NCBI GenBank assembly: GCA_033032865.1
Contig: JAWHQI010000068.1
Location: 4,154,001 to 4,218,000 of the forward strand
DNA length: 64,000 nt
Direction of reading: 5' to 3'
Source of the DNA: Dactylorhiza incarnata
Lineage: Eukaryota > Streptophyta > Magnoliopsida > Asparagales > Orchidaceae
Shown piece by piece: positions 34,174 through 43,519 of this stretch; positions within the stretch are counted from its first letter, which is position 1, and the number at the start of each line of letters is the position of its first letter. Under the pieces are notes generated by a model that was not told the origin of the DNA, searched no databases, and was given only the letters and a program-made list of their open reading frames with translations. Position numbers and translations under genes: made by a program.

Positions 34174-35475
34174 TTGTTTTATTCACATATTTCTGTGATG
34201 TATTCTGAAGCCGAGTGTCACCTCTATGACACTTTGCGTCGATACATCGACGCCATGACTGCTTTAAACGTTGAGCATTGTATTAGGTGCTTGCTATGTC
34301 AAGGTTTAGGCCATATGTTGAAGGATTGCCCTCGTCTGTGCGATCCTTCCCCCTCTAAGGACGTGTACGCAACATCCCCCCGTTTACGGGAGACTACTGC
34401 AGACAGGCCCACCAGAGTGTTGCCTGGCCCCTACACTGACATCGCACATCTTGCTCGATCTTTGCCCTTGGAGATTACCGAGGAATCTCTCGCTGCGTAC
34501 TGTTCTTTCATGGGTCCCTCAATCCCCTTTTATGAGCTTCCCTTGAGTGACGATGTGCACTCATTCGATGGTCAACAGGGACAGGATTGGGAACTCATGG
34601 ATGCACCAGTATGGTGTGCAGATTCTGGTTCTTCCTGCGGGGAGGCGTCTGTGGATATTTTCACGGAGGCGACTGCTCATTTATTTTCTGATCATGAGAG
34701 CAGTCTGGTTCCTCTGCATTCCTTGCAAAATTCATCTACTCCTATCTTTAGTGAGTCGGCTGATAATGTCATGCGGGTGGTTTATTCGGCGCCTGAGGTT
34801 GCGCCAAAGTGGGACGAGGATTTCATTCTCTCTGATGGGGAGTGTGATACCTTTGAACACGATGACGCACCGCGGTGGGATGAGGAGGACTCTCTTTCCG
34901 AGGAGGAGGTATTTACTTACTTCTTGAATGGGGACATCCAGCTCACCACCGAGGACCCCAAGCTCCTGGGTTCCCCTCGTTACGACTCATATGATACCGA
35001 CAGTGATCTGTGCTTGGATCCTGCCGGGAGTGAGACCGGGATCACTCCCCCGATTGATTTTTATTCATGTTCATCTTCCTTTTTATTTCTTAATCCCCTT
35101 TCTCTATCTAAGCCTGTGCAGGTTGAGTCTTCACAGGTACTTCAGGAGGACTTGGAGCATTCTGCTCAAGTCAATGATGAGTGCATCCTCTTGTGTGAGG
35201 AGTTTGATCCTTCCTCCACAGAGGAAGCCTCATTCATTGCCTTCTCCTCATGTCGCCTCCCTGAAGACGGTACCTTGCTAGGCAAGGATGTTTTTGGTGA
35301 GTTGAGTGAGGATATTTCCTCCTCCACTTACATTCTCTACCCTCTACCTGTGAGCAGCAGGTATCTATATTTAGGTAGAGGGGTGACTGTTCTATCACCA
35401 TATCGGTACCCGCTACCGACACGGATATTAGGCCAGTTACCTGTCCACTTCTCCTTCCATACTCCCATTAGCTAG
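34174..35475 (+). CDS. Element D extra ORF: zinc-knuckle acidic protein, intact
   Basis: An uninterrupted ORF of 433 codons lies 200 bp after the PBS; a second Met at 34198 is an alternative start. A helical N-terminus (LYDTLRRYIDAM) precedes an intact CX2CX4HX4C zinc knuckle (CLLCQGLGHMLKDC, about residues 40-53). It is followed by about 330 residues rich in Asp, Glu and Ser, and the C-terminus LPTRILGQLPVHFSFHTPIS. The order and the ending match the A ORF although the middles have diverged. No protease, RT or integrase motif is present. It stands exactly where gag-pol stands in B. It may be a derived Gag or an RNA-binding accessory protein; I do not recognise the family. Confidence 0.75.
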   Translation: MFYSHISVMYSEAECHLYDTLRRYIDAMTALNVEHCIRCLLCQGLGHMLKDCPRLCDPSPSKDVYATSPRLRETTADRPTRVLPGPYTDIAHLARSLPLEITEESLAAYCSFMGPSIPFYELPLSDDVHSFDGQQGQDWELMDAPVWCADSGSSCGEASVDIFTEATAHLFSDHESSLVPLHSLQNSSTPIFSESADNVMRVVYSAPEVAPKWDEDFILSDGECDTFEHDDAPRWDEEDSLSEEEVFTYFLNGDIQLTTEDPKLLGSPRYDSYDTDSDLCLDPAGSETGITPPIDFYSCSSSFLFLNPLSLSKPVQVESSQVLQEDLEHSAQVNDECILLCEEFDPSSTEEASFIAFSSCRLPEDGTLLGKDVFGELSEDISSSTYILYPLPVSSRYLYLGRGVTVLSPYRYPLPTRILGQLPVHFSFHTPIS

Positions 35476-37207
35476 AACCGTTTTAATTTAGAATAAGTCG
35501 TGCTGGGAGGACAATAACCCCAGTAGTTATCTTAATTTTTCCTGCATTTTCATTTCTTTTCTAATTCTGTTTAGTTAATTGCACTTCATTTTAGTTTTCT
35601 ATTTTCTTTTGTTTTTGCGGAGCTGACCCCTGCAGGTTCATATTCTGGATGGCGGAAGCTGCTCTTTGTCTTAGTTTTCATGCGTCTTCTGGTATGCTCA
35701 TTTCTGAGCATGGGTAACTTTTCTTCCCCTGGCCTTTTATTCGATTTTCATGATTACATCATTTGTATCGATTGCTTAGATTAAGTCTGGGGGAAAGCCG
35801 CTATATGTGCGCACTCACGTGCACTTTTGCATAGCATGCTAGAAGTATTTTATTTCAATTATTTTATTTGTTCATTTTCACCACACACCACTACACCCAC
35901 TTTAGCGCGCACTAGCTTGTTTGTATGCTCCTGTATATTCAATTCTTGGTTGTGATGTAGAAATTGTTGTATTAGCCAAAATAATTGCAAGATGGAGTGG
36001 AATGTTGACTCCTGCAGTGCTCTAGTTGAGTACTCGTGTTTGCATAGGGATTTGAGTAAAATTAGTTTCTATTTATGCTTCTAATTTATAATTAGTAGAT
36101 TTGCGTAGATTTTTGTTTATTTTACTCAAAATGGTGAATGTGGTTGAATCTAGTGGTAGCGTGGTATTGTGTGTAAGCGAATGCGAGGTTCGTGTTGCTC
36201 GAGTCGGGAGGAAGGATTACCTTTCTCGGGGGCTAAGAACTTGCCCCAAGCGACTCTTGAAGCATGGGTGCGAACGATTTGCAAGTTGAGCGTGACGTAG
36301 GCCATCTATTTGGCAAGCTTGAGCCTTGTTTTACCATTCCTATACACTAACCATTGCTAGCCCATTTTGTGCCTACCTGATCTTTTGATTCAGCTCCACC
36401 ATACTTCACCAAGGCCTAAGAGCTAATCATATTATCGCAACCAAAAAAATTAAGCTAAAAGAATTTATGAATTGTAATTGTCCAATGCGGTGCGGTGATG
36501 CGAAACTTCAGTGTTGATGTGGAAGTTTTAAAAATGTCTATGTGCTGAAATTTGTGCTATTTGATCTGGGGATGAAAAGAAAAGAAAAAGAAAAGCAAAG
36601 AAAAAAATAGATGTATACCCCCAGCGTTTTAATTGAAACATCTAAATGGTATTGATTGTTGTAGGTCGTGTGCACACCCGGTTTCAAAGTCATGTGTGGG
36701 GGTGTGTTACACGTGTATTATTGAGGCTGCTATGATTTAGCATTTTTGTGTGCTCAATTGGGTTGCGATTAGCCTTCACGTTTATCTTTGCATTCCAAAC
36801 CGTAACCCAAGCCTCATGTAAACCTAAAGTCCTATCGATTCGTCTTGTGAGTTCACTAGCGTCGTGGAGAGAGTGTGACCGGGCGAGCTTATGGTTCTCG
36901 ACGTTGATGGATTTCAACGGAGATAATTCCGAGTTCCGGTCTTGGGTAACATTCACCTTCGCGACTTGCTTACTTTCGTACTACGCATGACCACGAGATT
37001 CACTAACATTCCATTTTTGAGTAAAAATAAATTTCTTTTTACGCATTTACACTTTTATAAATTAGCTAGCATATGTAGAAACTTCTTCTAATGAACTTCT
37101 ATGCACACAAGTATGCAACTTCGCATTCTATTCCATGTTTGCAATTTTTGGCTAGCTATGCTTTTCCTGCTCCGCCGGATTTGTTTGCTCGGGACGCGCA
37201 AACAGGT
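35476..37207 (+). other. Element D 3' non-coding region with internal PPT-like copy
   Basis: No gene is supported. CTGGGAGGACAATAACCCCAG (35503-35523) is the D form of the post-ORF hairpin. AAGTCTGGGGGAAAG at 35783-35797 repeats the terminal PPT. The rest is AT-rich with no long frame of coding character. Confidence 0.7.
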
Positions 37208-37220
37208 AAGTCTGGGGGTG
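37208..37220 (+). other. Element D terminal polypurine tract
   Basis: AAGTCTGGGGGTG abuts the 3' LTR; its first eleven bases equal the internal copy at 35783. Confidence 0.85.
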
Positions 37221-39001
37221 TGATGAGTCCCATTTATATATACATTTTTGGACTCATTTGGGCTGGTATTCTAGTCTTTGCACCACATTTTAGGCACGTT
37301 TTCATTCATATGTACTATTCCATGCTGGATGCACTTTTTAGCCCATTCCGGTGTTCAATTGCGCTCCTTGTTGTTGGGGGTAAGCACATGGTGCTCCCCT
37401 TCTCTTCTTCTATGTTTTTCTGATGCTGGACGTGTATTCCCAGCCATTATATCTTGTATGCAGGTGGCCGGTTCGTCCTGTTTTCCCCAGAATTCATGTC
37501 TGTGCATATCGCACGGTCGTGCGTTTCCTTGACGCACGGTCGGTTGCGGTCGTGCATTTGTGTCTTGGCAGAAAACAGAGAGTCGGAGTTTACTCGTGCG
37601 TTTTAACGCACGAGCGAGTTTGCCCGTGTGTGAGTAAAACGCACGGTCGACCTGTGTATTCTTGATTTCAGAGCATCGGATTTTTCCCGTGCGTTTGTAC
37701 GCACGGGCGGTGTTGATCGTGCGTGAGCAATTCGCACGGGCGGCGCAGCGTCTTCCCCAAGTCAAATTTTATCATTTAATAACGCACGGTCTGCGCACGG
37801 TCGTGCGTTCGATCGTGCGTGACCATTTTCTGACAGAATTTCTATTTAAGCCGCAGATCTTGCCCTATTCGGGATCGTTCGTTCTTCCCGCTCCCAGAGC
37901 TCCAGCTCCATGCCCTTTTCGCCGTCCATCGCCGCCCACTTTCAGGAGGTGCTCCGGGCTTGTTCTTCACGCCAATCTTGAGCCCGGAGATCATCTCGGC
38001 CTCCTCCTACTTCATCCTAGAGCTTCGAAGGAAGATTTAGCCGCCATTGCCATCAAGCAAGAGGAAGTTTGCAACCTTTACCGGATCGTGAGACGAAGAA
38101 GACGGGCTCATTGGAGAGTCGTGACAGCTCTCTCTACCCCGGACGTAGTTGAGGATCGAGCTTGTACGCGGATTGACAACCTAGCGATTCCAACCGTGAC
38201 TCCTCGACGAGCCTTCGGATTCGGTCGATTTCTTTCCTTGTTCTTCTCTTATTGATGTGTATATGTTGTAGATCTTTATTCTTATGATGAAGTGGCACTT
38301 AAACTTGTTTATATTTCTTGATTTCATGTCTATGTGATGTCATTTTATGTTTATGTTTCTTGAGGTGCGCCCCATTCCATCCTCCATCCCGCGGTCACGT
38401 TCGTGTGCCCCACTAGCAATTGCTAGTGGCGTACTTGTCGAAGAGGTGCTTGCGACCCTCATTCCGTAAGACTACTCGTTCATCCGCCAAGCTAAGCGGT
38501 GCTAACAGCCCGTGTAATCCATTTCGACTCCGCCGGTGCGAACCATTCCATCCGCTTGCCTACTCGTCCATCCGCCTAGCGAAGCGTGGCATAGCGGCCC
38601 GTGTAATCCATTCGCCTAACGAAGCAGCGCGCTCAAGGCCTGCACAGTTCGATTCCGCTTGCCTACTCGTCCATCCGCCCTTGCGATGCAGTGCGCTCAA
38701 GGCCTGCCTAGTCTCCATCCCGCCAAGCGAAGCATTGCATAGTGGCATTGCATAGGAGTATTTACAGTTTTTTTTTTCTTTATTTTTCACAATCCAAATC
38801 CCCCGTTTCCGCATCCATCCGACGTAAAGGACTTCAATCTCAAGTCCTTCCTTAAAAGTAAGCTCCACCTTACTGTGTTCCTTCGAGATTCGATACTCGG
38901 GGATTACTGCTCGTTTTATATTACTTGAACGATCGGTACACTGCCGTTTCGTGCCGCAGTCTAGCTACCGCCTATAGCGGTGTGCGAGATTTGCGCCATC
39001 A
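37221..39001 (+). repeat. Element D 3' LTR
   Basis: The LTR begins TGATGAGTCCC and ends GCGCCATCA (1,781 bp). The first 36 bases can fold (ATGAGTCC with GGACTCAT). It holds the GCACGGTCGTGC array (37507-37823), the TATA box CTATTTAAG (37842-37850) and degenerate U5 repeats (38455-38735). A frame of about 197 codons at 37662-38255 lies wholly in the LTR and is not taken as a gene. Confidence 0.95.
37507..37823 (+). repeat. GCACGGTCGTGC palindrome array (D 3' LTR)
   Basis: About 14 copies of the GCACGGTCGTGCG / CGCACGGGCG / CGTGCGTTT family are spaced 10-40 bp, ending about 20 bp before the TATA box. The matching 5' LTR array is at 21893-22208. Confidence 0.95.
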
Positions 39002-39222
39002 GGAGGTCACTCTAGTCATTTCTCTTCAGATGCTGGAAGTTTTGGAGCCCCTAGATCTCAGAATGTTTCTATTCCCCCTTCTGATAGTTCATTGTTAAAG
39101 TATATAGAAATAATGTTAATCATGCAAAAGGAACACTTTGACTTCTCCTTGAAACAAGTGTTTGATAAAGTAAAAGAAGTAGAAACTGATTTGAATAAGG
39201 GCTTAGCTGAGCTGAAGCATAC
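39002..39222 (+). pseudogene. Element N: fragment of the copia extra ORF, plus strand (part 1)
   Basis: An open plus-strand frame reads SSLLKYIEIMLIMQKEHFDF, then KEVETDLNKGLAELKHT. It aligns with the coiled-coil part of the I ORF (SSLLKSISTLLQAQTEHFDQ). It is bounded on the left by the D LTR end and on the right by the F insertion. It is a fourth copy of this gene family, in the opposite orientation to E, F and I. Confidence 0.7.
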
Positions 39223-39820
39223 TGTTGTTTATTGGGTATCAACTTATCACCTAGAGGGGGGTGAATAGGTTTTTCAAATTATTTTATCCCCTTTTGGTGT
39301 TCTTGATTTCAAATTAGTATATCTATAAATTATAAAGCACAATACAGAAAAGCACACAATGATCTATAGAGGTTCCTCAAGACAGGGTGTCTTGAGTAGT
39401 CCTCTTTCCTTCTGCGCCTACCTAGCAGTGTGGTAAGCTCGGCAAACTCTGCCAAATCTTCAGGCCCGCAAGTCTTACTATACGGACCCGCAAGTCCAAC
39501 ATCCTAAGCCCGCAAGCCCATACTGCACCCGAGCCCGCAAGCTCGACACTCAGGCCCTCAAGCCCTACACAACACAGACCCGCAAGTCCTGTGCCTAAAG
39601 CCTAAGCCCGCAAGCCCTTACTGCACTCAAGCCCTCAAGCTCGACAAGATCGAACCCGCAAGTCCACTGCCCCTGGCCCTCAAGCCTCATAGCTCTCCAG
39701 CCCTCAAGCTATACGGTGTCGGGCCCGCAAGTCCACTGCCCAGGCCCTCAAGCCTCACAGCTCTCCAGCCCTCAAGCTAGACACTTAGGCCCTCAAGCCT
39801 TACATCAATGAAATTACAGT

Positions 39821-41189
39821 TGTTGGAACCATAGCTTTTGATTTGAGTTAGGATCCATCCTTTTGTTAAATCTAATAATTTAGATCAATCTAAATTAACA
39901 CAAATTAAATATGATGCGATCAAATCGGAGAATATACTTAAGCAAATAATATAAGTTCTCTACGCTCGACAAATGTCAAACGTCGCTCGACAAATAGCCA
40001 GACAGCGCTCGACAAATATTCATCAGAACAGCGTTCGACAAATAGCGAACGGCGCTCGATGAATCCAGTCAGAACAATTGGAGCGGGCAGGCATTCTCTG
40101 AACGGCACTCGACAAACTCAATCCAGCCAGTCTCAGCGGTCGACAAGTGAAGACAATTGCTCAGCACATCAAAAGGCGCTCGACAAATCTTCAGAAAGGC
40201 GCTCGACAAATGTCGTTCAGTGCTCGACAAATTCTAGCCAGAGCTCGACTAATATTTTATTTTGCTATCTTTCTTTATAATATAATATTTAACTTAGCCG
40301 TTGCAGATCAATAAATACTATAGTCGTTGCAGATCAGCTTTAATAAACAGAAACGGCAGGTTATCTTCTCGAAGAGTTAAATCATTGATGGAGACCTAAG
40401 CTCTTTCCTTCTTCCCGAGAGAAGAATTCAAATTAAGGGCAAGGGTCCTCAGATTATATAAAGAAGAAGAGAAAGGAAAAAGAACAGGATATGAAGTACA
40501 CACACAACCGAAACACAGAGAGCAAAAAATCTATTCTTTTCTTTGCTAACACTTTCCTGCAGATTACATACATCCTGAGACACAAATCACAACTACTTGC
40601 TCAGGATCATCACTGCACAAAAGGAAACAAACTGTGTATAATCAAAAGGAGAGACCTCCAGAACTGTCATCCTTCTATATCAGACAGGGGGACCTCTTCA
40701 ACATAATATTCAGATCCATTCAATACCATATCAGGATCTTCAAGAGTCTTCTCATACAGAGAAGAACATTATATTTTCTATTTTTCATTTTCCTTTTTCC
40801 TTCCCATCTTGTACAGGGTTATAACTCCCTTCAAAAGTTAATCTCGGTGACAGGGCACCTTAGCAAAAACCTGCAGTTTGGTTAGAGCACCTTATCAACA
40901 GCTCACCTGGTGAGAGGGCACCTTATCAACAACCTCCTAGTGGATTCCTACCAGTGGGTAGAAGAGTAGATGTACCCAGTTGAGGGGAACTACTCTATTT
41001 CTCTGTGTCATTTGGATCGTTTTGGTTTGTTCATTGTTTTATGTTTTATTTGTGCTATGCACTTTCACTGCTTGTGTTAATCATTCATAAAACAAACACA
41101 TATAAATATACATGTCATTAAGTTTTGAAACCAAAACTTAATCAAGATCTTTTAATAAAGTAAATAAGAACTAAAACACTCCACTTTCA
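39821..41189 (+). mobile_element. Solo LTR M (copia-type), TSD ACAGT
   Basis: The segment is TGTTGGAACC ... CCACTTTCA, 1,369 bp, flanked by ACAGT at 39816-39820 and 41190-41194, with no interior. It contains a TATA box TTATATAAAG (40454-40463), so plus orientation is likely. Upstream of that, 39961-40250, is an array of about a dozen GCTCGACAAA motifs. No gene is present; the AT-rich frames are shadows. Confidence 0.9.
39961..40250 (+). repeat. GCTCGACAAA array in solo LTR M
   Basis: Copies of GCGCTCGACAAAT recur at 15-35 bp intervals. The core CTCGACAAA resembles half of the TTCGTCGAA palindrome used by other LTRs here. It lies about 200 bp upstream of the M TATA box. Confidence 0.85.
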
Positions 41190-41686
41190 ACAGTAATGAG
41201 AACTGTTTCTTCTGCCTGATGAAGATCGGCAACTTATCAGTCAATGGAGATGACTGATTCTTCTGAGAACGCTTGATTCTTGTTCTCTACTTTTTCTTCT
41301 TCTTCTCCGAAGCGACGACGGGATTCTTTTTCGTTCTTTTCTCTTACCTTCTTGTTTTCTAGGGCAACCTCTTATCTCTTTTATAAGACTGCGAGTCTCC
41401 CAACGGTCTCATATGATGTCCTTTAATGTCAAACGCCCATTCCTTAATAGCATGCGCTGATTGGACAATCAGGCTGCGACATTAAATGCTGACAGCACGT
41501 CCGCAATATTTGAATTCCGTCTCGACGTCATTTTCAGCTTCATGCCGATATTGACAGCATTACGACGATATGGATAATATCTCGATGACATGACTTTGTC
41601 GATGCCTTAGACCTTGATGGATCTTCAAGTCTTCTAGCTTCAGCCTTTGATGCTGGTATCTCGACGATACGAGATATCCCAGCCTT

Positions 41687-43311
41687 TGTTTATGGGGGTG
41701 TCTACTTTATCACCTAGGGGTGAATAAGATTTTCTGTTTATATTATCCCCCTTAGGATTTTCTTAGTTTCTGGTTAATAGCTTTATGAAATAAAGAGCAA
41801 AACACAGAAAGCACACAATGATCTATAGAGGTTCCTCAAGACCGGGTGTCTTGAGAAGTCCTCTCTCCCTCTCCACCTACCCAGCAGCGTGCTAGGCTCG
41901 GCAAACTCCGCCAAAAGCTTCAGGACATCAAGCCTTACAACACGAACCCACAAGTCCCAACAGCCTAGGCCCGCAAGCCCCTACTGCCCCCGAGCCCGTA
42001 AGCTCGACACTCAGGCCCTCAAGCCTTACAACACGAACCCGCAAGTCCCAACAGCCTAAGCCCTCAAGCCCTTACTGCCCCCGAGCCCGCAAGCTCGACA
42101 AGATGCACCCGCAAGTGCACTGCCCTGGCCCTCATGCCTCACAGCTCTCCAGCCCTCAAGCTAGACAATTTGGCCCGCAAGCCTTACAAGAAAATTACAG
42201 TAATAAAGTAAATTGTTTCTTTAGCCAGATGAAGATCGGCACCTTTAGCCTGTTGAAGATCGGCTCCTTGAGATTGAAGAATATTTTTCTGAATCAGATC
42301 TTGAGCACACAGTTCTTCTTCAAATCTTTTCTTAGCCAGATGAGGATTTGCTTCTTATCAGTCGATGAAGATGACTGCTCCTTCTTTTTCTCTTTCTTTC
42401 TTGTGGCGCTTGTGTTTTTTGATTCGCTATGTGCGCAAGTTCTTTCATGATGATTACCCTTTTAGGGCAACCTCATGTATCATTTTTATAAGACTGCGAT
42501 GTCTCCCAACGGTCTTCTAAAAAGTTTCTTTATGTGTCAGACCTCCATTCCTTTTTAGCACGCGCTGATATCTTTATTTCTTTTGGAGTACGCGCTAATA
42601 CCTCGATTCATTAAGTGCATGCGCTGATTGGACAATCAGGCAGGGACATTAATTGCTGACAGTACGTCTGCAAGATTTGAATTCTGTCTTGAAGATATTT
42701 GCATCATTACGACGACAAGCTGTCTCTGACTTTGTCGTCGCGATCTTCCTTCTGCCTCTGATGGTGTTCTTCTCGACGATACAAGATCTCCTGGCAATTC
42801 TGTATAAATGACGATCTTCTTTCTCTGACAGTGTCATCGTGAGCTTCCTTCTTGCATCATGTCGTCGTAATCATATGTTCTCTCGACGACATGAGTTCCA
42901 CACGACAATGTCCTGTGTCTTCTCTGCGTTTGACGAACAGCATTCTGCGATCGACGAACTTGCCATCCTTCGTTCGATGATCGCCATTCTTCGTTCGATG
43001 ATCTCGCCACGTCTCAGCGTTCGTCGATCGGCATTCTTCGTTCGACGATCTCGCCATGTCTAAGCGGTCGACGAATACTTTGCTTCTCAGCGGCTGCTGC
43101 TTTGCCCGTCATTACGACGACAAGCACGCATTGTCAACGATATCTCATGTTCTTCTCGACGACATAGTACTTAGTAAAATAACTAAAGTACATGACATAT
43201 TGTCAATTCCTGCAAGCATGAACTAGATGGTATGTCAAATACAACTTGCATTTTATCATTGAGCTGGGCACTTCTTCAAATCAAGAACATTGCAGGGCAC
43301 TGTTCCCAACA
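41687..43311 (-). repeat. Element E 3' LTR (LTR ii)
   Basis: In element orientation it starts TGTTGGGAACAG. The far end reads TGTTTATGGGGG on the plus strand, a few bases short of the TGTTGTTT terminus of LTR iii, so the edge is a junction. GCCCGCAAG-type repeats are at 41920-42186, the TATA box CTTATAAAAA at 42483-42493 (minus), and TTCGACGAA-type motifs at 42938-43074. No gene. Confidence 0.9.
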
Positions 43312-43340
43312 ATCTCCCCCTATTTGAAGAAGTCATAACT
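43312..43340 (-). other. Element E terminal polypurine tract
   Basis: The reverse complement is GACTTCTTCAAATAGGGGGAGAT, directly before TGTTGGGAAC of the 3' LTR. Confidence 0.85.
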
Positions 43341-43519
43341 CACTCAATGATAAAGGCCACTTATGAAAAGATATAGCATTTCAGATAATGAAAACACACA
43401 TAAAGCAACAATAAAATAAATGGGTTAAGTGTTCTTCAAAATAGATTAGATGTTCAAGAATAATCATGCGCATTCATTTTGTCCTAACAAGACAATTTAG
43501 GATTTTAGTTAGTTTCCCA

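Larger units (their letters stand above)
21837..39001 (+). mobile_element. Element D: non-autonomous Athila-like element, 5' end deleted, split by B
   Basis: The order is 5' LTR (21837-23112 and 33663-33942), tRNA-Asp PBS, a 433-codon ORF, non-coding 3' region, PPT and a complete 3' LTR (37221-39001). Compared with the 3' LTR, the first 232 bp of the 5' LTR are missing, so no target duplication can be tested. B is inserted in the 5' LTR. No gag-pol is encoded. D has the same plan as A but a different LTR. Confidence 0.9.
39223..41686 (-). repeat. Element F 3' LTR (LTR i), split and truncated
   Basis: On the plus strand it starts TGTTGTTTATTGGG and matches LTR iv up to about iv position 56680. 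The rest, about 740 bp, is missing where LTR ii begins. The solo LTR M sits inside it (39821-41189). It contains a GCCCGCAAG/CCTCAAGCC array (39452-39806) and a TATA box (CTTTTATAAGAC near 41376, minus). Confidence 0.85.
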
